Shown here piece after piece: positions 1 to 8,965 of a stretch of DNA of 43,167 nt. The translations under genes and the position numbers were made by a program. How positions within the stretch are numbered: position 1 is the first letter of the stretch; the number at the start of each line of letters is the position of its first letter. The notes beneath the pieces were generated by a model, which worked only from the letters and a program-made list of their open reading frames with translations, was not told the DNA's origin and searched no databases. The DNA is from Lachnospiraceae bacterium (GTDB taxonomy: Bacteria > Bacillota > Clostridia > Lachnospirales > Lachnospiraceae): the NCBI GenBank assembly GCA_900766575.1, contig CAAFVW010000143.1, forward strand, positions 1 to 43,167, given 5' to 3'.

Positions 1-1200
1 TACAAGGCCATCACAAAGGCTGGAAAAGAAGTAAAGGGAAGTTTGGAAGCGGATAACAAAGATCTGGCAATGGCAGAACTGAGAAGGCAGGAGCTGACCG
101 TTATCGATCTGGGAGAACAGAGCTTCCTGACAAAAGACATCGACATCCAGATCGGCGGATGGCCCAAGGCCAGGGATCTCAGCGTCATGTGCCGCCAGTT
201 CGTCAGCATGACCAAAGCGGGCGTCAGCATTCTCGAATCCCTGAAAATGCTCTGTGAACAGACAGAGAATAAGAGATTACAGGAGGCACTGAAGGAAGTC
301 CGTATCAGTGTGGAAAAAGGTGAGACCCTGGCCGATTCCATGGCGGAACACCCGAAGGTATTCCCGGGGATCATGGTGAATATGGTGGCTGCCGGTGAGG
401 CATCCGGTAGTCTGGAAATAGCTCTTGAGAGAGTGGCAACACAGTTGGAACGATCCCACAAGACACAGGCTATGGTGAAGAAAGCAATGATTTATCCGAT
501 TGCTGTTGCAATTGTAGCTGTTATTGTAACCATTGTAATGTTGGTGATGGTTATTCCGAACTATGAGACCATGTTCAAAGATCTAGGTACAGAATTACCA
601 TGGATTACCCAATTTTATGTAAATCTGAGCCATGGTATTGTCAATTACTGGTTCATTATTATTCTGGTAATTATAGCACTGGTATTTGCTATTCGTGCAT
701 TTGCTAAGACAGATGCAGGAAAGCATTTCTTCGGAAAAATTGCATTGAAGGCACCGTTATTCGGAAAACTGACCACAAAGTCGGCATCCTCTATGATGGC
801 ACGAACCATGAGTACCCTGTTGGGTGCCGGTGTACCACTGATCGAAGCAGTGGACATTGTGTCGGGTGTCATGAGTAATATCTATTTCAAAGAGGCAATG
901 GAAGATGCAAAGGAAGAGATCACCATTGGTATGCCATTGTCAAGACCTTTGCAGGAGAGTGGATTATTCCCTCCTATGGTATACCAGATGATCCGTATCG
1001 GTGAAGAATCCGGTAATACAGAGGAAATGTTGGACAAGCTGGCCGATTATTATGATGAAGAAGTAGAAATGTCCGTACAGTCCCTCATGGCAGCTATGGA
1101 GCCTATGATTATTATTGTACTGGCAGTCGTGGTCGGCGGACTGATCGCTGCATGTATGATGCCTATGATGTCTATGTATACGGCACTGGATAACTTATAA
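1..1200 (+). CDS. pilC: Type IV pilus inner-membrane platform protein PilC (GspF family), 5' partial
   Basis: PilC is the polytopic membrane platform that couples the assembly ATPase to pilin insertion. The reading frame is open from base 1. The first visible residues (YKAITKAGKEVKGSL) match the usual GspF/PilC N-terminus, so probably only about 3-6 residues are missing. An internal TTG at 43 is not the real start. Two repeated GspF domains are visible, with the paired motifs FVSMTKAGVSILESL and MARTMSTLLGAGVPLIEAV. There are hydrophobic segments in the middle (IAVAIVAVIVTIVMLVMVIP and IIILVIIALVFAIRAF) and near the C-terminus. It is the first visible gene of the pilus operon. pilB and pilT, which usually precede it, would lie outside the window. 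Third-position GC falls by eye after about base 480. Confidence 0.93.
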   Translation, partial: YKAITKAGKEVKGSLEADNKDLAMAELRRQELTVIDLGEQSFLTKDIDIQIGGWPKARDLSVMCRQFVSMTKAGVSILESLKMLCEQTENKRLQEALKEVRISVEKGETLADSMAEHPKVFPGIMVNMVAAGEASGSLEIALERVATQLERSHKTQAMVKKAMIYPIAVAIVAVIVTIVMLVMVIPNYETMFKDLGTELPWITQFYVNLSHGIVNYWFIIILVIIALVFAIRAFAKTDAGKHFFGKIALKAPLFGKLTTKSASSMMARTMSTLLGAGVPLIEAVDIVSGVMSNIYFKEAMEDAKEEITIGMPLSRPLQESGLFPPMVYQMIRIGEESGNTEEMLDKLADYYDEEVEMSVQSLMAAMEPMIIIVLAVVVGGLIAACMMPMMSMYTALDNL

Positions 1201-1209
1201 TTATTTGGG

Positions 1210-1242
1210 ATTATCCGTCCTGTGTAGGGACAGGGCGATAAT
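1210..1242 (+). promoter_or_regulatory. Hairpin between pilC and the pilin gene
   Basis: An imperfect stem of about 13 pairs with one bulged base joins 1210-1223 to 1230-1242, closing on a 6-nt loop. The arms include CCTGT/ACAGG and ATTAT/ATAAT. No T-run follows on the + strand, so it does not look like an intrinsic terminator. It may be an RNA-processing or stabilising hairpin that lets the pilin message accumulate above its operon neighbours. That role is inference. Confidence 0.45.
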
Positions 1243-1307
1243 TAATAAATGGGGCGGAAAACTTACTACCCTGAAATTAAAAAACACATAAAAAGGAGAA
1301 TGTAATT

Positions 1308-1730
1308 ATGAACAAGAAACAGAAGAGCTTAACAAACAAAGGTTTCTCCCTGGTAGAGCTGATCATCGTTATTGCTATCATGGCAGTACTGGTTGGTGTA
1401 TTGGCACCTCAGTTTTTAAAGTATGTTGAACAGTCTCGTAAATCAAAAGATATTCAGGCAGCAAGTAGCTTACAGACTGCTTATCTGACAGATATTGCTG
1501 ACTCTGAGATTACTGGAACAGCAACACAAAAGGAAATTGCTGCAACAACTGACTTACCTAGCACAGTATCTGAAGTACCTACTGTAGCTGGAACGGAAAC
1601 AGGAACCGAAAGCCATTTCTTTGTAACATATGATGCTAACGCAGGAACATGCTCGGTATTTGTTAAGGTTGGGGCAACTTTTTACAACTTAACTGATGCG
1701 ACTGATGCAGCAACCTATAAGGGGTTATAA
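1308..1730 (+). CDS. Type IV prepilin, probable major pilin
   Basis: This 140-residue protein has a short basic leader and the type III signal KG|FSLVE: cleavage would fall after Gly12, giving Phe1 and Glu5 in the mature protein. The hydrophobic assembly helix LIIVIAIMAVLVGVLAP and a polar stretch EQSRKSKD follow. The remaining ~100 residues are a small, Thr/Ala-rich globular domain, a size typical of Gram-positive major pilins. The ATG at 1308 is preceded by AAAAGGAG. It sits between pilC and pilD, and it is the shortest prepilin in the cluster, which is why I read it as the main subunit. Codon composition is more AT-rich than in pilD and pilM. It could be an abundant minor pilin instead if another pilin locus exists. 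Confidence 0.88.
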   Translation: MNKKQKSLTNKGFSLVELIIVIAIMAVLVGVLAPQFLKYVEQSRKSKDIQAASSLQTAYLTDIADSEITGTATQKEIAATTDLPSTVSEVPTVAGTETGTESHFFVTYDANAGTCSVFVKVGATFYNLTDATDAATYKGL

Positions 1731-1750
1731 TTTTTTGAAAGGCACCTGAC

Positions 1751-2506
1751 ATGCTCCCAACAATCCTTCTCTACATAGTCGTATTCCTCTACGGAATCGT
1801 CATCGGTAGCTTCCTCAATGTGTTGATCTACCGTATCCCGAAAAAAGAGAATATTGTAACGACCAGGTCTCACTGCATGAACTGCGGTTATCAGCTGCAG
1901 TGGTATGACCTCGTACCGCTGTTCAGCTACCTGGCGCTGGGAGGCAGATGTCGGAAATGTAAGGCACATATCTCCGTTCAGTACCCCGTCATCGAGGCAC
2001 TGAACGGAGTGCTGTACCTGATCGTATTCTGGAAATATGGGATGAGCGTGGATTCCCTAGTCTACTGCTTGTTATTTAGTGCACTTCTTGCTTTAAGTGT
2101 GATTGATTTCAGAACATATGAGATCCCTGTGGGATTTAACTTATTTATACTGGCACTGGGGCTGATCCATGGAGCCTTCCACTATACACAGTGGCTGGAT
2201 TTCCTGATCGGCTTCCTGTGTGTCAGTGTATTTTTACTGATTCTGTATTACGCTACCGGTGGCAGGGCCATTGGCGGCGGTGATGTGAAGCTGATGGCGG
2301 TCTGCGGACTGTTACTCGGCTGGAAATTGATTATTTTCGCATTTTTACTGGGATGTATCGTCGGTTCCGTGATCCATCTGATCCGTATGAAGGTAAGCGG
2401 CGAAGGACATGTCCTCGCCATGGGACCGTATCTCTCCGCAGGGGTGGCAGTCGCTGTCCTGTGGGGCAATGAATTTTTGAACTGGTATCTTGGTCTGTAC
2501 CATTAA
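1751..2506 (+). CDS. pilD: Prepilin peptidase / N-methyltransferase PilD (A24 family)
   Basis: This membrane aspartyl protease cleaves prepilin leaders after Gly and methylates the new N-terminus. The 251 residues show the N-terminal domain with GSFLNVLIYRIP and two zinc-binding CxxC pairs (Cys42/Cys45 and Cys67/Cys70). Next comes the A24 protease core with the two catalytic aspartates: Asp119 in VIDFRTYEIP and Asp178 in GGGDVK. About eight hydrophobic segments are visible. The presence of the cysteine domain implies a bifunctional enzyme. The ATG at 1751 lies 20 nt after the pilin stop, with a modest GAAAGG upstream. Its substrates are most likely the five prepilins encoded in this operon. 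Confidence 0.94.
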   Translation: MLPTILLYIVVFLYGIVIGSFLNVLIYRIPKKENIVTTRSHCMNCGYQLQWYDLVPLFSYLALGGRCRKCKAHISVQYPVIEALNGVLYLIVFWKYGMSVDSLVYCLLFSALLALSVIDFRTYEIPVGFNLFILALGLIHGAFHYTQWLDFLIGFLCVSVFLLILYYATGGRAIGGGDVKLMAVCGLLLGWKLIIFAFLLGCIVGSVIHLIRMKVSGEGHVLAMGPYLSAGVAVAVLWGNEFLNWYLGLYH

Positions 2507-2672
2507 AATGATAGCGCTAAAATTACTAAAGCTTTTAAGATTGCAATACAGCAAAAATAACAAAATAAAGTAGAATGAAATGCAGAAATGCGAAAGCTTT
2601 CTGCTTGATCAGCTGATAAGAAAGAATATCAGCATCAGATAGAAAAATACCGATAAGAGGAAGGGTAGAAGC

Positions 2673-4373
2673 ATGGCAATGAATAATCGCGTATTGAGTA
2701 TTGAGATCGGTAACTCCTTTACGAAGATCTGCGAGATCGACTATAAGGTGAAGAAACCGAAGGTCTACAAGGTATTGACCGTCGAGACCCCCGAAGGCAT
2801 TGTGGTGGATGGTATGTTACAGCCCACACAGGACTATGCGGATCAACTGGTGAATGCACTGGGAGCAAACAGCATCCGCACCAAAAAAGTGATTTTCACC
2901 ATTTCATCTACCAGAGTGGCAAGCCGTGAAGTGCAGATTCCCAATGTAAAAGCGAACAAGATCGAAGCATTGGTGAAGACGAACGCGAACGATTATTTCC
3001 CGGTGGATCTGACCCAGTATGAGATCGGACATTATATGGCAGGCGGTCTGGCGGAGAATGGCAAGCTGCGTGTCATGGCAATGGCAGTTCCCAAGGCACT
3101 GTTGAACAGCTATTATCAGCTGGCACAGATGTGCGGCTGGGAAGTAGAATGCTTCGATTACAGCAGTAACAGCCTGTATCAGATTTTACGCGATGAAAAG
3201 TCTGAAAAGGTGACGCTGGTTATCAAGATTGATGAAAACAGCACAATCGTTACCGTGCTTTCCGCTGGTAAGGTGTTATTACAGAGAACAGTGGCTTACG
3301 GCGTACAGGATGCGATAGAGACTATGATCTCTTCCGGCGCCTATGCCGTGACAGACCCGATCAGCGCAGTGGAGCGTTTCCAGAAGAAGACCTGTCTGAA
3401 CCGGGTGCTGCATCAGGGAGATAAACTCTGGGAAGAGAATGCAGGACGCTGGGAAGACGAAGACGCCGGAAATGCAACGATTATGGAAGCCAGACAGAAG
3501 ATTACCTCTTCCCTGGAGCCCCTGATCGTCGGCGTCAGCCGTGTCATTGATTTCTACGATTCCAGAAACGGAGATGCTCCGATTGAGAGATCTTATGTGA
3601 CAGGTCTGGGCGGCAGTTTCAGCGGCATGAGTAAATTATTTACAAACTGCCTGGAGAGAAAGGTGCATACCCTGTCCGATATGGATGACAAGATCGGTAT
3701 GAGCAAGGCCATCCGTTCTACGAGACCTGCGGCTTATATTTCCTGCCTGGGCGCAGTACTCGCCCCCGTGGGACTGATTGATAAGAGCACACAAAAGTCC
3801 AAGGGGCTGACTGTGGTCAGTGGTACGAATTATACTTTTGTCAGCGTGGCGGTACTGGTACTGGGAATCATCCTGTCGATTGCCATGGCAGTGACTTCCC
3901 TGACCAGATACTTCGGCACCGTGGCGGAGAACGTGGCTCTGCAGGCGAGAGTCGAGGAATTACAGCCCGCGCAGGCAGTGTACAACGATTACCTGGCAAC
4001 AGCGGCACAGTATGATAAATATCAGTATTTGTATGAATATACGGAGAACCCCAATGAGAATCTGGTAGAGTTCATTAATGAGTTGGAGCAGATATTACCC
4101 AGTAGCTTCTGGACCAACAGCTTCAGTTCGGATCAGGAAGGAATCAGTATGTCTGTTACCGTGACCGGCAAGGAGGCTGCGGCAAGAACGATCCTGAATA
4201 TCCGCAATATGCAGAGCATTCAGGATGTGCAGATCAGTAACATTACGGATACGAAGAACGAACTGGATGAGTCAGCAGTGACATTTTCCATTACAGGTAC
4301 TTATGCGGATATCCACGCGGATACCGAAGAGGCAGAAAACACCGGAGATGTAGCCGGTACCACAGCACAGTAG
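2673..4373 (+). CDS. PilM-PilN fusion, type IV pilus alignment protein
   Basis: Residues 1-370 are a PilM-like actin-fold ATPase. The nucleotide-binding start is IEIGNSFTK, followed by typical PilM motifs such as DYFPVDL and YVTGLGGSFSGM. PilM is normally a separate cytoplasmic protein that binds the N-terminal tail of PilN. Here the chain continues through a membrane helix at about 389-409 into a coiled region and a PilN-like periplasmic-type ferredoxin fold (VEFINELEQILPSSFW, then ISMSVTVTG). The 566 residues therefore join PilM and PilN in one polypeptide. The ATG at 2673 follows AGGAAGG. The 166-nt gap upstream contains a 7-bp hairpin (2582-2588/2598-2604) and no convincing promoter. pilO follows 14 nt later, as expected for PilN-PilO pairing. 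Confidence 0.88.
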   Translation: MAMNNRVLSIEIGNSFTKICEIDYKVKKPKVYKVLTVETPEGIVVDGMLQPTQDYADQLVNALGANSIRTKKVIFTISSTRVASREVQIPNVKANKIEALVKTNANDYFPVDLTQYEIGHYMAGGLAENGKLRVMAMAVPKALLNSYYQLAQMCGWEVECFDYSSNSLYQILRDEKSEKVTLVIKIDENSTIVTVLSAGKVLLQRTVAYGVQDAIETMISSGAYAVTDPISAVERFQKKTCLNRVLHQGDKLWEENAGRWEDEDAGNATIMEARQKITSSLEPLIVGVSRVIDFYDSRNGDAPIERSYVTGLGGSFSGMSKLFTNCLERKVHTLSDMDDKIGMSKAIRSTRPAAYISCLGAVLAPVGLIDKSTQKSKGLTVVSGTNYTFVSVAVLVLGIILSIAMAVTSLTRYFGTVAENVALQARVEELQPAQAVYNDYLATAAQYDKYQYLYEYTENPNENLVEFINELEQILPSSFWTNSFSSDQEGISMSVTVTGKEAAARTILNIRNMQSIQDVQISNITDTKNELDESAVTFSITGTYADIHADTEEAENTGDVAGTTAQ

Positions 4374-4387
4374 GAGGCGGATAAGAG

Positions 4388-5161
4388 ATGAAAGTAAAAA
4401 AGAGTGAAATTCAGCTTTTGATCGCGGTACTGGGAGTCCTTCTGGTCGTGGTGACTTATTTCCTGGTATATGCGAAATTCAATGAGTTGTCGGATGCTAT
4501 GGAAAGTCAGAATATGTCATTAAGATCCCAGGTGTCTACACTGGAGGTATTGGAGCAGCGTAAGGCAGATTATCTGGCTGCTACCGAGAAGATGAAGACA
4601 TATATTACCGGGTTTGAGAATCGTTTCCCGGCAGATATTTTACCGGAAGACAGCATTATGATGGTGAAGAACATGGAGACAGCGACCAGAACCTATGTCG
4701 CTAACATTTCTTTCGGTACGACTGCAGAAGTGGCTTATGATGCACAGGCTTCCGCAGACAACTCTGCCCTGGCGGCTGCAACTGCGGATGCACCGGCGGA
4801 TACCGCAGCAGCGGAAGCAGATGCCGCAGTGTCGGGCACAGATACGACCACGGTTACTACATCCCCTGTCTCTACAGAGGGAACCACCTATGCGGAGACT
4901 CATATGTATGAGGTCCCTCTGGGTATCAGTATCGAATGTACCTATGATGATTTCAAGGGGCTGGTTCGATATATTTACAATCAGCAGGAGCGTCAGAGCA
5001 TCCAGGGCGTGAACATCAGCTATAACGGTGATGACGGAAAATTGTCCGGCAATATGAACCTGAATACGTATTATCTGCTGGGCACGGATAAGGTATATGG
5101 TGAACCCTATATTCCCGATATGCCTATGGGTGTACAGACGATATTCGGAAACGTGAACTAA
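4388..5161 (+). CDS. PilO-like type IV pilus alignment protein
   Basis: A short cytoplasmic tail leads into one membrane helix at residues 8-28 (IQLLIAVLGVLLVVVTYFLVY). A coiled coil (ESQNMSLRSQVSTLEVLEQRK) and a C-terminal ferredoxin-like domain (VPLGISIECTYDDFKGLVRYI) follow. This is the PilO architecture, and the position directly after the PilN-containing fusion fits. A linker rich in Ala, Thr and Asp at about residues 125-168 is unusually long and would separate the coil from the globular domain. Overall sequence conservation in PilO is low, so the call rests on architecture and gene order. The GAGG-type ribosome binding site lies just after the pilM stop. Confidence 0.8.
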   Translation: MKVKKSEIQLLIAVLGVLLVVVTYFLVYAKFNELSDAMESQNMSLRSQVSTLEVLEQRKADYLAATEKMKTYITGFENRFPADILPEDSIMMVKNMETATRTYVANISFGTTAEVAYDAQASADNSALAAATADAPADTAAAEADAAVSGTDTTTVTTSPVSTEGTTYAETHMYEVPLGISIECTYDDFKGLVRYIYNQQERQSIQGVNISYNGDDGKLSGNMNLNTYYLLGTDKVYGEPYIPDMPMGVQTIFGNVN

Positions 5162-5188
5162 TAGATTTGTTAATCGGGAGTTGTCGCA

Positions 5189-6490
5189 ATGCAGAAGCAT
5201 AGGAAGAAAAGACAACTGAATAATGAAGGCTTTTCCCTGGTAGAGCTTCTGATCGCCATTGTGATCCTCTCAATCATTGTAGTGCCTCTGTTGCACAGCT
5301 TTGTGACATCGGCAAGGACCAATGCAAAGTCCCGTACCACGATGCATGCCACGGCGATCGCTGAGGACGTCATGGAAATGTTCGAGGCACATTCTCTGGA
5401 GGAAATGTCCGATATTTACACGGGCGCTTCACCTGCGGGATTTACCAATACCGCAGTAAAAGACGACACGACCGGCATCTGGACTTACACGATCCGGGAC
5501 GATTCCATCACTTCCGGTACTTATGATGTAGTGGTGAAGGTGGATCCCACAGCCTACAGTGCGGTGAACAATGTGACACGGGTAGATATCAGTAACCTGG
5601 CGGGTAATCTGAATGCTGTCTACAGCGAAGCAGCGGACGGTGCCAGGGAAGCTTATTCTTATTTCGGCGGTGGACTCTATACAGCAGATATCATGCAGCA
5701 TACTACACGGAAGACAGAGATCAATATTGACAGCAGTAAGATCAACGTAACGCTGGCAACGGGAGCTACGGTGGAGACAGAAGTCTATCTTGTCACAGCT
5801 TCCACAACGTATCATTGTGATCCCACGATTCTGGCAACGGGCAGATCTCCGGACTATCCGCAGACGGGAGCGGATTATGTGATTTTTTCCAACGAAGACA
5901 GTGTGCGCAGCCGTGCAGCAAAGGTGAATGATGTCAGCGAACTGGGCAATCAGCTGGCGAATATCATTGTCTGTGTACAGCCCAGAGTGGAGAGCGCTCA
6001 TTACGATGGCGGAAGACCTGCCATTATAGACCGGATAGTGTTCAACAATCCGGACAATGTGGAGACGAATCTGCTGGTAGTGGAGCAGACTGAGACACAG
6101 GACAGAATAGATATGGTGAGGGATGTTTTAGCAACAGATTATAATACCATGCGTAGTAAGTATGGGATATCGCTGGAACTGCGGGAAGCATGGCCCGGCT
6201 GGATGCCAACTCCAGGTACGACACAGACGTCTGCGGGAACACTTCGCACGAATCTGTTGGATAAGAGTGACGGACTTACGGCATATGTATTTGAGAATTC
6301 CAGTATGACCGGCGCGGGAGCCGGAACAGGACTTAATTATGAACTGGCGAAGAACATCATGTCCGTGACGAATCTGACACCGGCCAGGGCACAGGACCGT
6401 ATTTACGACATGGAAGTGAAGGTTTATGCACAGGATAAGATCGCAGACGGCAGCCCGATCATTACTATGACAGGAACGGTAACGGAATAA
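5189..6490 (+). CDS. PilV-like minor prepilin with large passenger domain
   Basis: The type III signal is EG|FSLVE: cleavage after Gly14, with Glu at mature position 5. The assembly helix LLIAIVILSIIVVPLLHSF follows, then MEMFEA, similar to the conserved start of PilV/GspI-type pseudopilins. The whole protein is 433 residues, two to three times the usual size of this class, so about 380 residues form an exported passenger. Its sequence is beta-rich with many Thr/Ser and no domain I recognise. The gene starts 28 nt after pilO. A minor pilin of this size is likely to sit at the pilus tip or in a priming complex, by analogy with PilV/PilW/PilX in other systems. Confidence 0.82.
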   Translation: MQKHRKKRQLNNEGFSLVELLIAIVILSIIVVPLLHSFVTSARTNAKSRTTMHATAIAEDVMEMFEAHSLEEMSDIYTGASPAGFTNTAVKDDTTGIWTYTIRDDSITSGTYDVVVKVDPTAYSAVNNVTRVDISNLAGNLNAVYSEAADGAREAYSYFGGGLYTADIMQHTTRKTEINIDSSKINVTLATGATVETEVYLVTASTTYHCDPTILATGRSPDYPQTGADYVIFSNEDSVRSRAAKVNDVSELGNQLANIIVCVQPRVESAHYDGGRPAIIDRIVFNNPDNVETNLLVVEQTETQDRIDMVRDVLATDYNTMRSKYGISLELREAWPGWMPTPGTTQTSAGTLRTNLLDKSDGLTAYVFENSSMTGAGAGTGLNYELAKNIMSVTNLTPARAQDRIYDMEVKVYAQDKIADGSPIITMTGTVTE

Positions 6491-6520
6491 CAGGAGAATC
6501 CGGAAGGAAGCGTAAGAACC

Positions 6521-8965
6521 ATGAAGATACGTGGCAGAGACTTCAAATTACATAAACAGACAGACGATAAGGGCTCGGCAATGGTCGTTGTGATCATAGC
6601 CATGGCCTTTATTGGCATTTTAGCCAGTGTTTTGATGTATATGTCCTTATTGAACTATCAGATGAAGGCAAATAACCTGCAGGCGAAGGACAACTTCTAT
6701 TCGGCAGAGACAGTGCTGGATGAGATCCGTGTCCATATGGAAGAGCAGGTGTCCACATCCCTGGGAGATGCCTACACGCAGATTCTGGTGAACTATGATG
6801 ACACTTCTGTATCCGAGAAGGAGAGTAAGCTCCGCTATGCGTTCTTAAACAGTATGCAGAAGGCATATAAGTGCAGCGATACCGCCAGCTTAAATTACTA
6901 TGATCTGGAGAAACTGTTCAACAGTCTGTCACCGGAGGTAAAGAAAAATACAGAATTACAGACCAGTGACGGAGTCAATTCTTATACAATTAAGATGGTG
7001 GGCGGTGCCGTGCAGACGACGGGCACAAACAGCTCCGGAGCTGCGGTGAGTGATCTGCCTAAGGGACAGCTTACCCTGTTCACGGACGGATTGTCTTTTC
7101 AGAAATTAAAGGTGATTTATACCAATGCTAATGGTTATGTCTCTGTGATCCAGACGGATATCCGCGTGAAAATGCCGGATATGAGCTTTGCACAGGCTGT
7201 AAGCCTGCCTTCACTGACCGGTATGTCGCTAGTGGCGCAGAAGAATATTCAGGTAGTAGCGGAGAGCGGCAAATTGAGCGATGCGAAGATCGCCGGAAGC
7301 TTCTATGCGGACAAGGTACTGGTGGGTAATGAGGACGATACCAACAGTGCTAACGTGACTCTGACCCTGGAAGAGCCGACAGGTAAGGAAAATGATGATA
7401 AGCGTATGGTAGCGGCTACGGAACTGTATCTGGGCAAGGGCGCAACACTGGAATCTGACAGCTATGGAGAAATGTGGGCAGGCAAGATCACCATGCACGG
7501 AGCAGCGACGTCTACCGGCAGTGCGGAAATAAATTTCAAAGGAAATGATGTTTATGTGGCGGGAGATCTGCGCATAGACGGCGCAAATAATAATTTTACC
7601 GCAGGAAGTCTGGTGGATGAGAATTACTCCGGACAGTATATAGGCTTCGGCACCGGGGAGAATGGTGACAGTAGTGCCATTGTAGTCAACGGTACCGGAA
7701 CGGATATTGATTTGAGCGGCCTGATCAATCTGACACTGGCAGGTAATACCTATATTGCTACGAAAAATGCTAAGGATAATCTCACCGAGGCGGATGGGAA
7801 TCTCAATGGCAGTGCCTCCGACCGCAAGGATATCCTGATGGGGCAGTCTATTGCAGTCAAAAGTGACCAGCTGGCATATCTGATACCGGCAGATCTGGTA
7901 AAACAGGGTTCCAATCCCGTGACCAGGGAGCAGGCAGATACCATGGGGAATACGGCAGTTGATTTTAATGCTGCAAGCAGTATGCTTGGTGGTAACAGCC
8001 TTGCTTCCTATGGTATTACGAAGTTTATTACGAACGGAAGCAGTGACAGTCAGGGGGTCCGTACTTTTTATAAGAGATTAAACAGCAAGATTACCATTGT
8101 GTATTATTACGTGTCCTTTGACAACTCCACCCAGGCGGGCAGAGAAGCTGCCAACCGGTATTTTCAGGATTATTATAAGGTAAATAAGAGTACCATGGAT
8201 GCCTATGCCAGCATCTACACCGATGGCATCAAGATCCGGAATCAGAGTGCCGGTGCCTATATCATGCACCTGGCAGGTAATGTGGTGATGTTCGACAAGG
8301 ATCAGACCACAGGCAACTACAGCGGCAATCTGCAGAATGCCACATTAGGAAGTGATCAGAGCAATATCGGCTACAAACAGCAGCTGGCAGCGGATGATTC
8401 CAAATTCAAGGCACTCTGCAAGAAGCTGATCGATGGCTATGAGCAGTTGTCCCCTTCCGAAAAAGCGGATGCTGCCAATGTATATAGTAATCTGGTCAAT
8501 AAAGACGAGATCACAAGCTTTACCGGTGTGGTCCGTGGCGCGGGACTGGTCGTTGATACAGAGAAGTATTTTGAAAGCAGTGCTTATCCGAATTGCAAGG
8601 CAGTCATCGTATATGGGGATTATACCTATCCCGAAGCAGGACATCCGGATTTCAAGAATGGTATCATCATCGCAACAGGCGATGTGAAGATACAGGATGG
8701 TAAGGAATTTAACGGTGTAATCCTGGCAGGTGGTGATATCCTGTTAGGACAGAATGTGAAAGTGACACCGGACAAGGAGGCAGTGCTTCGTGCGCTGACC
8801 TATTCTAAGGAGGTTACGGGCGCCAGCGGCGGTCAGAAGGAATATCATGTGGTGGATTTCCTGATCGGCGGTGATGGTTACCTGCAGAATAACAATAAGA
8901 CCTACCTGAACAGTGATATTAATTTAGGAGACCTGATCGTATATGAGAACTGGCAGAAACAATAA
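6521..8965 (+). CDS. PilX-like minor prepilin with 760-residue exported domain
   Basis: The N-terminus KG|SAMVVVIIAMAFIGILAS resembles PilX: small residues after the cleavage glycine (Gly18) and no glutamate at mature position 5. It continues with NLQAKDNFYSAE, matching the conserved A-x-x-A-E-type segment of PilX proteins. The remaining ~760 residues are rich in Gly, Asn and Thr. They contain short strand-turn repeats, especially toward the C-terminus (IIIATGDVKI, VILAGGDILLG), suggesting a beta-helix. At 814 residues it is about four times the size of a classical PilX. GGAAGG precedes the ATG. The next gene begins 23 nt before this one ends, so the two are translationally coupled. Confidence 0.78.
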   Translation: MKIRGRDFKLHKQTDDKGSAMVVVIIAMAFIGILASVLMYMSLLNYQMKANNLQAKDNFYSAETVLDEIRVHMEEQVSTSLGDAYTQILVNYDDTSVSEKESKLRYAFLNSMQKAYKCSDTASLNYYDLEKLFNSLSPEVKKNTELQTSDGVNSYTIKMVGGAVQTTGTNSSGAAVSDLPKGQLTLFTDGLSFQKLKVIYTNANGYVSVIQTDIRVKMPDMSFAQAVSLPSLTGMSLVAQKNIQVVAESGKLSDAKIAGSFYADKVLVGNEDDTNSANVTLTLEEPTGKENDDKRMVAATELYLGKGATLESDSYGEMWAGKITMHGAATSTGSAEINFKGNDVYVAGDLRIDGANNNFTAGSLVDENYSGQYIGFGTGENGDSSAIVVNGTGTDIDLSGLINLTLAGNTYIATKNAKDNLTEADGNLNGSASDRKDILMGQSIAVKSDQLAYLIPADLVKQGSNPVTREQADTMGNTAVDFNAASSMLGGNSLASYGITKFITNGSSDSQGVRTFYKRLNSKITIVYYYVSFDNSTQAGREAANRYFQDYYKVNKSTMDAYASIYTDGIKIRNQSAGAYIMHLAGNVVMFDKDQTTGNYSGNLQNATLGSDQSNIGYKQQLAADDSKFKALCKKLIDGYEQLSPSEKADAANVYSNLVNKDEITSFTGVVRGAGLVVDTEKYFESSAYPNCKAVIVYGDYTYPEAGHPDFKNGIIIATGDVKIQDGKEFNGVILAGGDILLGQNVKVTPDKEAVLRALTYSKEVTGASGGQKEYHVVDFLIGGDGYLQNNNKTYLNSDINLGDLIVYENWQKQ

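Noticed and set aside
4640..6001. Minus-strand frames of about 190 codons opposite the PilO- and PilV-like genes
   Set aside because: They are rich in Cys, His and Arg in the manner of antisense translations, and the + strand frames have recognisable prepilin features and coupling.
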